From NCBI RefSeq assembly GCF_023349185.1, contig NZ_JAKIKY010000001.1, forward strand, positions 372,001 to 436,000: a stretch of 64,000 nt of DNA. The letters are read 5' to 3'. The notes below the pieces were generated by a model. It had not been told where the DNA came from. It ran no database searches and saw only the letters and a list, made by a program, of their open reading frames with translations. Below, one piece after another: positions 27,489-36,261 of the stretch (position 1 is the stretch's first letter; each line of letters starts with the position of its first letter). A program made the translations under genes and the position numbers. This DNA comes from Shewanella aquimarina (GTDB taxonomy: Bacteria > Pseudomonadota > Gammaproteobacteria > Enterobacterales > Shewanellaceae).

Positions 27489-28679
27489 ATGAAACTTCAT
27501 GCCCTCAGCCTTGCCGTGCTTGCCAGCTTATCCGCCTCTGCCCTTGCGACAGAGAGCGTCGATCCGCTGAAGAAGGCCTTTATCGACGATTCTAAGGTAA
27601 ACGTACAATTTCGCCTGCGCTATGAAGATGTGGATGTCGCCAATGTCGACGAGCAAAATCAGACCACACTGCGTACCCGCCTGACCTATCAAACCGGTGA
27701 TATTTATAATCTATTTGCCTTGGCAGAAGTGGATGATGTGCGCTCTACCGATGATGAGCCTCTCATTGCCGACTACGAATATACCCAGATCAATCAGGCC
27801 TTCATCGGTTATCGAGGCCCGGCTAACACCCTGGCTCAATATGGTCGCCAACGTATCTTGCTCGATAACCAACGCTTCGTCGGTGGTGTAGGCTTCCGTC
27901 AAAATGAGCAGACCTATGACGCCTTCTCGGTAAAAAATACCGCCGTTGAAGGACTCACAGCTTACTATGCCTATGTGAATAACGTTAATCGCATCTTCCC
28001 CGAAGGTTCGGGCAAAGACGAGCACAAGAACGAGACTCACCTGGTTAACGTTAACTACAAAGGGCTAGAGTTCGTTAAGCTCAGCGGTTATGTCTACCTG
28101 ATCGATAACGTCAATGTTGCCGCCTTCTCGACCGATACCTATGGTGTGCGCGCGACCGGCGACATCAAGCTAGATAAACTTAAGTTCAACTATGAGGCAG
28201 AATATGCCCAGCAGTCTGAAGCGGGCGACAACCCTGTAAGTTACTCGGCCTCATACTACAAGCTAGGCGCTGGGGTTAACTTCGACGCATTCGGCGCTAA
28301 AGTGGGCTACGAAGTATTGGGTTCAGACGATGGTAAGGCTGGCTTTATCACGCCACTGGCGACTCTGCACGCCTTTAACGGCTGGACAGATAAGTTCCTC
28401 TTCGGCGGTAAGGGCAACTGGGAAAACGGTATCGTAGATACTCATCTTATTGTGACCGCAAAGGTTGCGGGCCTGAAACTACTCGCCAAGTATCACAAGT
28501 TTGACTCTGACTATGGTGATGTCGACATGGGTAAGGAATGGGGCGTATCGGCGACCTATCCTTTCGCCAACCACTATAGCGTGGGTCTGAAATATGCCAG
28601 CTTCAGCGGTGCCGATGAGGGTTACGCCTTCTCTAACGACACAGACAAGCTATGGCTAACCTTCCAGGCAAAGTACTAA
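27489..28679 (+). CDS. Outer-membrane porin-like beta-barrel
   Basis: A 396-aa protein with a signal peptide (MKLHALSLAVLASLSASALA). The mature part has alternating polar/hydrophobic strands typical of 16-18-stranded porins, including FRLRYEDVDVANVDEQNQTT and GYRGPANTLAQYGRQRI. It ends in FQAKY, so the last residue is aromatic as needed for BAM recognition. It resembles Shewanella porins annotated as OprD/alginate-export-like; substrate unknown. ATG at 27489 has AAGGATCAC upstream; an earlier in-frame start at 27456 is not credible. Monocistronic, with a CRP/FNR-type control region. Confidence 0.85.
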   Translation: MKLHALSLAVLASLSASALATESVDPLKKAFIDDSKVNVQFRLRYEDVDVANVDEQNQTTLRTRLTYQTGDIYNLFALAEVDDVRSTDDEPLIADYEYTQINQAFIGYRGPANTLAQYGRQRILLDNQRFVGGVGFRQNEQTYDAFSVKNTAVEGLTAYYAYVNNVNRIFPEGSGKDEHKNETHLVNVNYKGLEFVKLSGYVYLIDNVNVAAFSTDTYGVRATGDIKLDKLKFNYEAEYAQQSEAGDNPVSYSASYYKLGAGVNFDAFGAKVGYEVLGSDDGKAGFITPLATLHAFNGWTDKFLFGGKGNWENGIVDTHLIVTAKVAGLKLLAKYHKFDSDYGDVDMGKEWGVSATYPFANHYSVGLKYASFSGADEGYAFSNDTDKLWLTFQAKY

Positions 28680-28701
28680 ATCAGAAGTACTAAGCCAATT
28701 T

Positions 28702-28726
28702 CCTATCGCCCAAGGCGGGCGATAGG
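28702..28726 (+). terminator. Hairpin downstream of the porin gene
   Basis: CCTATCGCCC and GGGCGATAGG form a 10-bp perfect stem with a 5-nt loop 20 bp after the stop. No T run follows, so termination is uncertain; it may protect the 3' end of the mRNA. Confidence 0.5.
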
Positions 28727-28860
28727 CGCTAGTACTCCCTGAATTGCAACAGCTTTGCAGGAATGCCAATTTTAACCTTGGTTTTCCTGCTTTTTTCTGT
28801 CTACCGCTGTCGATTCAGGCTGCTTCACTCTATCAAAGCCTAATAAACCCAGACTATATC

Positions 28861-29130
28861 CTAGGGTCTGTTGATCTTTGCCGTTTATTTTTGCAGCAGT
28901 TTGAAGGTGATTTATACAAGGCAGAGTCCGTGTATTGTAGTTATTCTACATGAGCGGGCAATAACGCCGTAGAAATGGCCTACAAAAGCTGCCCGAAGGG
29001 TTCATCTAAACGCGCCTTGCCCTTTGTTGCCTGCTATTTACATAGAATAACTATGCCGCACAGCATGCGCCTTGAGCAAAATGCGTTTAGATCGAACAAA
29101 AATTAAACCTGAAAGATAAACAGACCCTAG
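28861..29130. mobile_element. MITE-like element, copy 1 (270 bp)
   Basis: Flanked by terminal inverted repeats: left CTAGGGTCTGTTGATCTTT, right end the complement of CTAGGGTCTGTTTATCTTT. It holds internal inverted sequences (TAGTTATTCTA and TAGAATAACTA) and no credible gene. The sequence aligns over its full length, by eye, with 38414-38676 read on the opposite strand. Shared landmarks, in order, are TTTTGCAGCA, ATACAAGGCAGAG, a CGCNGTAGAAA block, GCTGCCCG-AGGGTTC, and ATAGAATAACTAT. It is probably a non-autonomous transposable repeat; no transposase is in the window. The interval 28731-28860 shows nothing else. Confidence 0.75.
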
Positions 29131-29145
29131 AGCTAAGAATAAAAG

Positions 29146-30153
29146 CTATTCGGCCAGCAACAAGGCCTGCGCACTCACCATCTCACAACGTAACGCCAGA
29201 GGCTGTGTCGAGGAGAGACTCAGCGCAAAACGATACTCATCATCGAGTTGCCCCAGCATACTTTGCCAGCCAGCGGCAGGCCGAGCCAATTGCTGGCTGT
29301 CGCTGGCATCGGCTTGGTCAGCATTTTCTCCGACGAGAAACAGGCTCACCGCCTCTTCTATCCAGGCTTGTCGGGCCGCTGAGCCATTAAAATTTAGCGC
29401 CTGATGCGGGGCATCACTCAAGGCGAAATAGAAAGACTTGAGAGAGAGTGCCAGCCCCAACCCCTTGGCCTTGATGTATGACTCTTTCAATGCCCAGAGA
29501 TCAAAGAATCGCAGACGCTGCCGCTCAGGTGGCAAGGCCAGCAGGGCGTCTCGCTCCTGCTGGGTAAAGTAATGGTTAAGGATGGCGTGAATGTTAGTGT
29601 TAGTACGTAGACGCTCGATATCGACGCCCAGTTCCAGCCCCCTGACCTGTTGCTCTGGCCCTAAAGCTTTTGAATTAAAGGACTTAGATGCTAAGGACTT
29701 AGGTGTTAACGGCTTAGATGCTAGCGTCTTGGGCAATCGAGCGATCGCCAATAGCATATAATCGCCGCTGTGACTCAGGTTAAACACCAGACGGCTGCGC
29801 TGAAAAAGCGCCTTACTCAGCACAGGCTTGCCCTTATCCAGATAATCGAAACGCCACTCTGTGGGGGCGATAAGATCACCGGCTTCACCATTCAGGCGCT
29901 CATGGGCCTGCGACAGCAGCAGGCGCAGATAGCATCTGACCAAGAGTCCCTTCTCTCTGGCGGACGCCATTCGATAACGCGTCACTTTCTGCTGCTCATC
30001 CAACGGCAGGGTGTCAAGCAGGCGCGCCTGCTGCTCGGCGCTGAAACCGGGCAAATTCAATGGGCAGAGATAGAGATGTACGGGAATAGCGTCCCCAGTG
30101 ACCTTGTTCAACTCGGTTAATGTCCTACTTGATAAGTTGGCCAAGCCTACCAT
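29146..30153 (-). CDS. pfaE: Phosphopantetheinyl transferase for EPA synthase
   Basis: Transfers 4'-phosphopantetheine from CoA to the ACP serines of PfaA. Sfp/HetI-type motifs are present: VFNLSHSGDYMLLAIA, the magnesium motif ELGVDIERLR (about residue 174) and FFDLWALKESYIKAKGLGLA (about 220). Length (335 aa) exceeds typical Sfp because of a pentapeptide tandem insertion (about residues 140-164) and a C-terminal extension. It follows the barrel gene by 72 nt on the same strand and may be the last gene of the LolA-like operon. It lies about 9 kb from pfaA, as in other Shewanella EPA loci. Confidence 0.9.
   Translation of the reverse strand: MVGLANLSSRTLTELNKVTGDAIPVHLYLCPLNLPGFSAEQQARLLDTLPLDEQQKVTRYRMASAREKGLLVRCYLRLLLSQAHERLNGEAGDLIAPTEWRFDYLDKGKPVLSKALFQRSRLVFNLSHSGDYMLLAIARLPKTLASKPLTPKSLASKSFNSKALGPEQQVRGLELGVDIERLRTNTNIHAILNHYFTQQERDALLALPPERQRLRFFDLWALKESYIKAKGLGLALSLKSFYFALSDAPHQALNFNGSAARQAWIEEAVSLFLVGENADQADASDSQQLARPAAGWQSMLGQLDDEYRFALSLSSTQPLALRCEMVSAQALLLAE
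29666..29740. repeat. 15-bp tandem repeat inside pfaE (pentapeptide array)
   Basis: Five imperfect 15-bp units (for example gacttagatgctaag, gacttaggtgttaac, ggcttagatgctagc) keep the frame and encode LPKTL, ASKPL, TPKSL, ASKSF and NSKAL. The array sits in a surface loop position just before the GVDIE magnesium motif. Units share the CTTAGATGCTA look of the 7-bp array beside truC. Confidence 0.75.
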
Positions 30154-30225
30154 CGACGGCCTAGGAGCACCACCTGAGCCGCTAAAATAGGCCTCTCTTT
30201 GAAACCTAGCTCCGATGCAAACCAG

Positions 30226-31539
30226 CTAAAAGCTCCACTTGAGCTGCAGATAGCCTAAGGTGGACGCCGACTGGCCGAAGAGGCTCGCAGTCGAGCCATC
30301 GAAGCGCTGTGCGATCAGGCTAACCTGCCAATCGTCTGCCAGCGAATACTGATAGGTGACGCCCACAAAGAAGGAGCCATCATCATAGTAGCTGGCATTG
30401 CTGCTCAGGCGGCTGAGGGGCGTGATGTCAAAGCCGACATCCAGATAATAGGTCCAGGTCGTAAAGCTCAGGGTACGTGCCGAAAGCGGCAGATTAAGAT
30501 AGAGTAAGGCACTGTCGGCGCTCAGGGGCGACGAGATATAGAGGGCGGCGCCCAGTACGCGCCAGTTGACATCACTGGCGAAGCTGTAATCCATCTCAAG
30601 CGTCGCCACTGTGTTGGCCCTCAGCGCCTGTGGCTGCATTTTATCCTGAGCCTGAGTCTGGGTCTGAATAAGTATCTGTGGCCCGCTCAACTCAGGTGAA
30701 AGCCTCGCTCCTCCCGAGTCATCGATAGGGTCAAAATAGCTCAGCTCGCCCCGTAGCCCGGCGCCAAAAAGATCGCCGGCAAACCCGCCACCGAACACCC
30801 TGTCATCGCGGGTCTCGCCTATGATCAGCTGCCAATCCCAGCCTAGGTTATAGCCAAAAATGTCATCGCCAAGAACGCTATGCCCGAGATAGCGGCCGGC
30901 ATACTGGCGGTTAATACGATCAGTGGCTGTGGTTAGCCCTTCATCCCCCTGGCTATAGACAAGCTCCAGTTGACTGGCATAACCCAGTTGACGGCTAAGC
31001 TTAATGGCATCGACGCCCCGGCGCTCAGGATAGTCGACATCATAGATGGAATAGGCGTTGAAGATATCATTGGGGTTCCACAGGGTACTCATGGCCCAGT
31101 TGACCCTAAAGCGGCCTGCGGTTAGCTCCCACTTGTCAGCGAACTGCCAGCTCAGGTAGGCACGATCTAACTGACTATTGCCGATCCAGTCGCCACTCTC
31201 TAGCCAGTTGGCAGACAGATCCCAGTAGCCAGGATCCCTCGAGACTAGTTCGCCATAACCCGGCAGGCTGGTGGTGTCACCCGCCATGAGACGATTGCGC
31301 AGCCCTACGTTGACCCTGACTCTTTTCCAGCGATACTCGGCATCGATACGATTATGCAGCAGGCCGTCCCACAACTTGTCGCCCTGCTCTGGCGCAACCA
31401 AAGAGCCCAGATAACTCACATAGCCTTTGACCTGCCAGGGCTGCTCGGGCGCAACGCCGGGAATGGGCGAAGCTAATGCCACTAGGCTCGACTGAGCCGC
31501 GAAGAGGCAGACGACGGCAGCCAAGCATGGCCTTAGCAT
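30226..31539 (-). CDS. Predicted outer-membrane beta-barrel protein of LolA-like operon
   Basis: About 437 aa with a signal peptide (LAAVVCLFAAQSSLVALA) and a strand-rich body with many aromatic residues, such as DLSANWLESGDWIGNSQLDRA and WELTAGRFRVNWAMSTLWNPN. The C-terminus is YLQLKWSF, with terminal Phe and alternating residues, the beta-barrel insertion signal. I do not recognise a named family; the WNPND block recalls DUF1302-like barrels. I use the ATG at 31539; a GTG at 31545 is also possible. It is 19 nt downstream of the ABC ATPase gene, so it probably forms the outer-membrane end of the same system. Confidence 0.75.
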   Translation of the reverse strand: MLRPCLAAVVCLFAAQSSLVALASPIPGVAPEQPWQVKGYVSYLGSLVAPEQGDKLWDGLLHNRIDAEYRWKRVRVNVGLRNRLMAGDTTSLPGYGELVSRDPGYWDLSANWLESGDWIGNSQLDRAYLSWQFADKWELTAGRFRVNWAMSTLWNPNDIFNAYSIYDVDYPERRGVDAIKLSRQLGYASQLELVYSQGDEGLTTATDRINRQYAGRYLGHSVLGDDIFGYNLGWDWQLIIGETRDDRVFGGGFAGDLFGAGLRGELSYFDPIDDSGGARLSPELSGPQILIQTQTQAQDKMQPQALRANTVATLEMDYSFASDVNWRVLGAALYISSPLSADSALLYLNLPLSARTLSFTTWTYYLDVGFDITPLSRLSSNASYYDDGSFFVGVTYQYSLADDWQVSLIAQRFDGSTASLFGQSASTLGYLQLKWSF

Positions 31540-31558
31540 AAGCACTCAGCCGCCCGAT

Positions 31559-32242
31559 TCATTGACGGCGATCCTCGACCAGGCGGCCATCTTCAAACAC
31601 TATCACCCGCTTGGCTCTGGCGATCACCCGTGGATCATGGGTCGAGAAGATAAAGGTGGTGCCCTCCTGCTCATTTAAGCTCTGCATGATATCTAAAAGC
31701 TCGGCGGTGCTCTTGGCATCCAGGTTGGCCGTCGGTTCGTCAGCCATCACGAATCTGGGTCTCGGGGCCAGGGCACGCGCCACCGCAACCCGCTGCTGTT
31801 GGCCACCCGACAGCTTGGCAGGGATCTTGTCCTTCTGGTCGGTCAACCCCACCTGAGTCAACAGTGCCATGGCGCGCTCGCGGCACTCTGCCTCACTGTG
31901 ACCCTGTAGCTGCATGACAAACTCTACATTCTCTAGCGCCGTCAGTACGGGCAGCAGGCTGTAGTCCTGGAAAATGAAACCCACATGGTCGCGGCGAAAG
32001 GCGATCAGCGCCTGCTCGCTCAGTCGGGTGATATCCTCACCGTCAATCAACACGGCGCCACTCGTCGGGCTATCTATTCCGCCTATCATGTTGAGCAGCG
32101 TCGTCTTGCCCGACCCGGAAGGCCCCATGATGGCGACAAACTCTCCCTGGGCTATGGTGAGATCCAGCGATTTTACCGCGGCCACCGGAAAGTCACTCTC
32201 GGGGTTATAGATCTTAGTTAGTGCTTGAATCGCTATGGTCAT
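31559..32242 (-). CDS. ABC transporter ATPase, LolD/MacB type
   Basis: A 227-aa ATP-binding subunit. Walker A is GPSGSGKTTLLN (about residue 40), the signature LSGGQQQRVAVARALAPRP (about 143), Walker B FVMADEPTANLD, and the H-loop STHDPR. The sequence groups with LolD/MacB/FtsE enzymes that power FtsX-type permeases for lipoprotein or lipid extraction instead of classic transport. It serves the two permeases encoded just upstream. Confidence 0.93.
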   Translation of the reverse strand: MTIAIQALTKIYNPESDFPVAAVKSLDLTIAQGEFVAIMGPSGSGKTTLLNMIGGIDSPTSGAVLIDGEDITRLSEQALIAFRRDHVGFIFQDYSLLPVLTALENVEFVMQLQGHSEAECRERAMALLTQVGLTDQKDKIPAKLSGGQQQRVAVARALAPRPRFVMADEPTANLDAKSTAELLDIMQSLNEQEGTTFIFSTHDPRVIARAKRVIVFEDGRLVEDRRQ

Positions 32243-32293
32243 GAAATACGCTGACTCCTTTCTCTAATGAGTCTCACCCAAATTTCCCCCAAC

Positions 32294-33559
32294 CTAATGC
32301 TTCTGCGCCATGGCATCCACCGGACGCTGCTTGATGATCTGCCGCGCCGGATAGAGGGCAGCCAGCAAGCTCACTACCACCACCATCGCCAGGGTCAGAA
32401 GATACTGAGCCAGAGCGACCTGAGGATAGAGGGTGGTCGATACGCCAAACGCGCCGAGTCCATCGGCCATGCTGCCAAGGGGAATGCCTGTCTCGCCCAG
32501 CAGAGTAATCACCATCACACTCAGCAGCAGACCCAGCAGCGCCCCCGTCAGCCCAAGCAGCAGAGACTCCAGCAGGATCAGCCCCAGTATCTTGCGCTTC
32601 ACCATGCCGATGGCCATCAGCACGCCAAACTCCCGCGTACGCTCAAACACCGCCATCAACATGATGTTGGCGATCCCCAGCCCCAGCGCCGAGATGAAGA
32701 TCAGCAGAATCACCGCGTTGCTGGTGTCCATCTGAGCGATAATGGTGGCCAGCATGGGCTGGATCTCTTGCCAGTCTCGCACCCTGTCCTGGGGCGCCAG
32801 CACGCTCGACAACCTCCTGGCAAGCGCCTTGGCGCGGCTATTGTCCAGGCTGTCGCTCTTTGTCAGGCGAATGGCGATCTCATGCACGCCATCCAGCCCC
32901 GCCAACGCGGTCAGATCGGCGCGGCGCACATAGGCATTGGCCTCATCGAAGGTGCTGGAGGGGGAGCGATAGAGGCCCGCCACCCTAAATGCCGCGCCGC
33001 TAACCGCCTTATCGGCGTTGCTGAAGGTAAGCACCACCTTGGAGCCCAGCCTTAACTTGAGGCGGCTCGCCGTTTTCTCCGAGATCACTATGGGGTGGCG
33101 TCCACCGGCCTCTAGCCAGCCACCCTGGGTGATATTGTCGGCGATGGGCGTCACCCTGGCCTCGGCGGCAGGGTCGACGCCATTGATGCGAATGCCGCGA
33201 CTCGCCCGGGGCGAGGCCAGCATGCCCTGCACCACAAAGCGCGCCGAGACACCTTGCACCTCAGGGATCTCACTAAGCTTAGCCAGCACGGGCTCTGGCG
33301 CGCGTATCCGGCTATTGATAGCCGGGTCGAGCAGATAATCCTTGTTATGCACCTGCAGGTGGCTGGTCTGCCAGGCGACAGCATTATCTATCATGTTGGC
33401 GTACATGCCTGTCATGAAGCCTATCATCACCACCACGCCCACCAGGCCAAACACCATGGCACACACCATGATGCTGGTGCGCAGCCGGTTACGCCACAGA
33501 TTGCGCCAGGCCAAAAGGGCCAACATGGGCGGATGCCAGCCAGAATTATCCTTGGTCAT
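32294..33559 (-). CDS. FtsX/LolC-type ABC permease 2
   Basis: About 421 aa: an N-terminal membrane helix after LALLAWRNLWRNRLRTS, a large periplasmic domain (about 60-265) and three C-terminal helices with the FtsX-family run FERTREFGVLMAIGMVKRKI. The start is the ATG at 33559, 5 nt past AGGAGG; it overlaps the upstream permease gene by 14 nt. Similar to its neighbour but diverged, giving a heterodimer like LolC/LolE. Operon member. Confidence 0.9.
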   Translation of the reverse strand: MTKDNSGWHPPMLALLAWRNLWRNRLRTSIMVCAMVFGLVGVVVMIGFMTGMYANMIDNAVAWQTSHLQVHNKDYLLDPAINSRIRAPEPVLAKLSEIPEVQGVSARFVVQGMLASPRASRGIRINGVDPAAEARVTPIADNITQGGWLEAGGRHPIVISEKTASRLKLRLGSKVVLTFSNADKAVSGAAFRVAGLYRSPSSTFDEANAYVRRADLTALAGLDGVHEIAIRLTKSDSLDNSRAKALARRLSSVLAPQDRVRDWQEIQPMLATIIAQMDTSNAVILLIFISALGLGIANIMLMAVFERTREFGVLMAIGMVKRKILGLILLESLLLGLTGALLGLLLSVMVITLLGETGIPLGSMADGLGAFGVSTTLYPQVALAQYLLTLAMVVVVSLLAALYPARQIIKQRPVDAMAQKH

Positions 33560-34778
33560 CATCGCCTCCTTTGAGCGCCGCAACCACCACAAGATGCTGG
33601 ATGCGCCACACGGGATAGCAGAGACAGAGGGCCATCAAGCTGAGGATAATTAACACCTGATTGCGCACCAGCGCCAGCGATACCTTCATGGGCATCACAG
33701 GCTCCCAGCCCATCTCGAGCATCATCTTGGCGGTCTCGCCAGTCAGAGAGATGGGGTGATAATAGAAGTAACCTATCACCACGCTGCTGACTCCAAGCCC
33801 CAGCACCGTCCCCAATGCGGCGATCAACAAGGATTCGATCATCACCAGGCGCAGCAAGGTCAGGCGCGCCATGCCGGTCGCCAGCATGACGCCAAACTCC
33901 CGCCTGCGCTCCAGCGTCATCATCAAGATGGTGGCAAACAGGGCGAAGCCGACGATAAGATAGAGCAGGCAGATCATAAACAGGCCGCCAGCCCGGTCCA
34001 GGGCGATCTGCTGCGCCATCTCAGGGGCCAGCGACTGCCAGTCCCGCACCTTGACCCTGTCACCATAAAGTGCAGAAAGTCTTTCGGTCAGAGGCGCCAC
34101 CTCACCTAAGTTGTCGCTATGCAGTACCCAGGAGCTCACCTGTTCACCGGTTGAAAACAAGCCTTGGGCCGTGCCGAGCGGCATATAGACCAGCTGATTA
34201 TCCAGCTGCGCCAGGGGAAAATGCAGTATGCCGGCAATGGGGTAGACACCGGCCGCCGTCTGACCGTGATAGCCCTGCCCATAGAGTACCAGCTCATCGC
34301 CGACACCCAGCTTGAGATACTCTGCCAATCCTTGCCCCAGCAGCACCTGCTTAGCACCAGGGCTTAGGTAACTGCCCGCCACCAGCTTATCCGCGATACC
34401 TGAATAGTCATTCTCAAGCTGGGGACGCACGCCGTACACCACCACGCCCTTAGATCGCTCCTCGCTAGAAGCCAACAGGAAAGATTCGATTCTGGGCAGA
34501 GCGTAGCTGATGTGGGCAAGGCCTTTTGCCTTGGCGATAAACTCATCATCGCCGGGCAGCAAGTCTTCTATGCTCTCTGTGGTGGCATACTCGGGCGATT
34601 GCAGCTGAATGAGACCGGTGGAGAAACGGGCACTGTTGTCGATGTTGTGCTCGTAACTGCCCTCCTGCATGCTGCGCATAAAGAGGGACAGAAACAGCGC
34701 CAAGGCCAGGGCGAAGGCGGTCAGCAGGGTGCGCCGCTTCTGCCGCCAGAGATTACGCCACGCCAGCTTAATCAACAT
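33546..34778 (-). CDS. FtsX/LolC-type ABC permease 1
   Basis: A 410-aa permease: N-terminal LIKLAWRNLWRQKRRTLLTA then helix, a periplasmic MacB-like domain and three C-terminal helices around LERRREFGVMLATGMARL (about residue 290). It has the four-helix LolC/E/MacB topology. It ends inside the start of permease 2. The LolA-like gene precedes it by 39 nt. Substrate is unknown; the neighbour suggests an acylated or lipid cargo. Confidence 0.9.
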   Translation of the reverse strand: MLIKLAWRNLWRQKRRTLLTAFALALALFLSLFMRSMQEGSYEHNIDNSARFSTGLIQLQSPEYATTESIEDLLPGDDEFIAKAKGLAHISYALPRIESFLLASSEERSKGVVVYGVRPQLENDYSGIADKLVAGSYLSPGAKQVLLGQGLAEYLKLGVGDELVLYGQGYHGQTAAGVYPIAGILHFPLAQLDNQLVYMPLGTAQGLFSTGEQVSSWVLHSDNLGEVAPLTERLSALYGDRVKVRDWQSLAPEMAQQIALDRAGGLFMICLLYLIVGFALFATILMMTLERRREFGVMLATGMARLTLLRLVMIESLLIAALGTVLGLGVSSVVIGYFYYHPISLTGETAKMMLEMGWEPVMPMKVSLALVRNQVLIILSLMALCLCYPVWRIQHLVVVAALKGGDDDQG

Positions 34779-34817
34779 GCCTCATCCCAATCCTTGTGCC
34801 AAAGGGTAAATCCAAGA

Positions 34818-35648
34818 TTAGTCCCGTAGCGCCTTCATCTGCTGCTGCGAGAAGAAATCGTCGCCTATGTCGAAATCAAATGCCGCCTCATGGGTAATGA
34901 GTTCGGTGCGCTGGCCCTGCTTATCGGCGGGGCTCATCACCATCTTGGTGGCCAGCATGCGCCCACCCATCATCTGTATATCCGAGGTGGTCAGGGTATT
35001 GACAGGTTCGTCGAACTCATCGAAAAACTCCGCCCGGCGTTGTAGGTAGTGACTGGAGGAGATCCACAAACGGATGCGGCTCCAGACCACGGGCGCATCG
35101 GGCTTGGCGATGGCGTCGATGACGAAACAGTCGTCACCTTCTATCGCCTCGTGCTTCACCAGTTGATGGCGATAGTCGACCACGATAGAGGACTGATTGA
35201 TCAGGTCATCATTGGTAAAGTCTGAGCCCATCCAGGACTGACTCAGCATGGAGGGGGCTATCTTGATGATGCGCTCGATGGCGGGCACCCAGTTCCACAT
35301 CTCACGGTAGCGTTTGAGAGACACACTGCCCTTGTCCTTCGCCGGCGCCGTCACCAGTACCAGCGACAGCTCCTGTCCCTTGGTCCAGCTCTTCATGCTC
35401 ATGGAGCGCGTCCAGTCCGGACGCACAATATTCATGGTGGCCACCACATAGCTGGACTGGCCGCGCATCTGCTCGTCGGCGCGGCGCACTATCTCCCGCG
35501 CCTGCTCGGCGGAGACGGCCTCCTCACCTGCCGCCTTTTCCACAACCATAGCCTCCACCGCCCTTGCCTCTGTGGAGAAAAATAGCGGCGTCGTCCACAC
35601 CAGCGCCAGGCCAAAGATGCCGACTAACCAAGGTCTTACTGCTTGCAT
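34818..35648 (-). CDS. LolA-like outer-membrane lipoprotein-sorting protein
   Basis: A 276-aa exported protein: signal-like N-terminus PWLVGIFGLALVWTTPLFF, then a LolA-like half-barrel domain (VVATMNIVRPDWTRSMSMKS, SLKRYREMWNWVPAIERIIK, and strands to FDFDIGDDFFSQQQM). It is longer than LolA itself and belongs to the LolA-like family that travels with FtsX permeases. AGGGGA lies about 9 nt before the ATG. First gene of the operon LolA-like, permease 1, permease 2, ATPase, barrel and possibly pfaE. Predicted periplasmic carrier for a lipid or lipoprotein. Confidence 0.88.
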   Translation of the reverse strand: MQAVRPWLVGIFGLALVWTTPLFFSTEARAVEAMVVEKAAGEEAVSAEQAREIVRRADEQMRGQSSYVVATMNIVRPDWTRSMSMKSWTKGQELSLVLVTAPAKDKGSVSLKRYREMWNWVPAIERIIKIAPSMLSQSWMGSDFTNDDLINQSSIVVDYRHQLVKHEAIEGDDCFVIDAIAKPDAPVVWSRIRLWISSSHYLQRRAEFFDEFDEPVNTLTTSDIQMMGGRMLATKMVMSPADKQGQRTELITHEAAFDFDIGDDFFSQQQMKALRD

Positions 35649-35744
35649 GTCAACGTCCCCTGTTGATGTGTAAATGCTAGGCTAACCACTTAAACTCTAG
35701 CCTATAACCTGTTGTCTAAAAAGGAAACATACAAATGCTTACGC

Positions 35745-36086
35745 TTAGACATTCACCCTGTCACCATGGCTCGGTGGCGTCGAGGTCACCAGAAACTCCA
35801 GCACCTGCTCGCCGCCGTTACGCAGGCAGTGAGCCTGACCCGGTGCCACATGCATCCCCTGGTGGGCCGTGAGTCTATGCTCAGTACCTTCTACCTCCAG
35901 CAGCGCCGTACCCGACAGGATAAAGAAAAACTGCTCCGCCGCGCCGTGATAGTGGCGCTGCTCGCCACAGCCCACGGGTACCCGCTCCTGGATCACGCTA
36001 AGGGCCTGGCTTTTCACCAGATGCCAGCCATCGCAATTGTCACCCCACAGATAATGCTCGGCATTTTCCCGACTTATCGACGTCAT
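35745..36086 (-). CDS. Small cupin-domain protein
   Basis: A 113-aa single-cupin protein. Motif 1 (RHYHGAAEQFFFILSGTALLEV, with His, His and Glu metal ligands) and motif 2 (GMHVAPGQAHCLRNGG, with His) are clear. The ligand set suggests a metal-binding enzyme or sensor, substrate unknown. The ATG at 36086 with GGAGAG upstream is preferred over a TTG at 36122. It lies between the EF-G-like gene and the LolA-like operon, with no tight coupling to either. Confidence 0.85.
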   Translation of the reverse strand: MTSISRENAEHYLWGDNCDGWHLVKSQALSVIQERVPVGCGEQRHYHGAAEQFFFILSGTALLEVEGTEHRLTAHQGMHVAPGQAHCLRNGGEQVLEFLVTSTPPSHGDRVNV

Positions 36087-36183
36087 CCCCGCTCTCTCCC
36101 TAATGGCTCTTGATGAATACAAGCTCTTGATGGCTCCAAGTTCTAAATGACACCAAGCTAATGCCGATACGGACCGGGCGCAA

Positions 36184-36213
36184 TAAAAAAGGAGAAACGG
36201 GTTCTCCTTTTTT
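36184..36213. terminator. Bidirectional terminator downstream of the EF-G-like gene
   Basis: AAAAAAGGAGAA and TTCTCCTTTTTT pair around a short loop. On the minus strand it follows the EF-G-like stop by about 50 bp. Confidence 0.85.
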
Positions 36214-36261
36214 ACTTACATAGGCCTAAGCCATTAATATGCCTTTAATGCGAGTACGCCT

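Noticed and set aside
28744..28953. 69-codon frame downstream of the porin
   Set aside because: It runs into the MITE-like element and lacks a ribosome-binding site; its end is encoded by element sequence.
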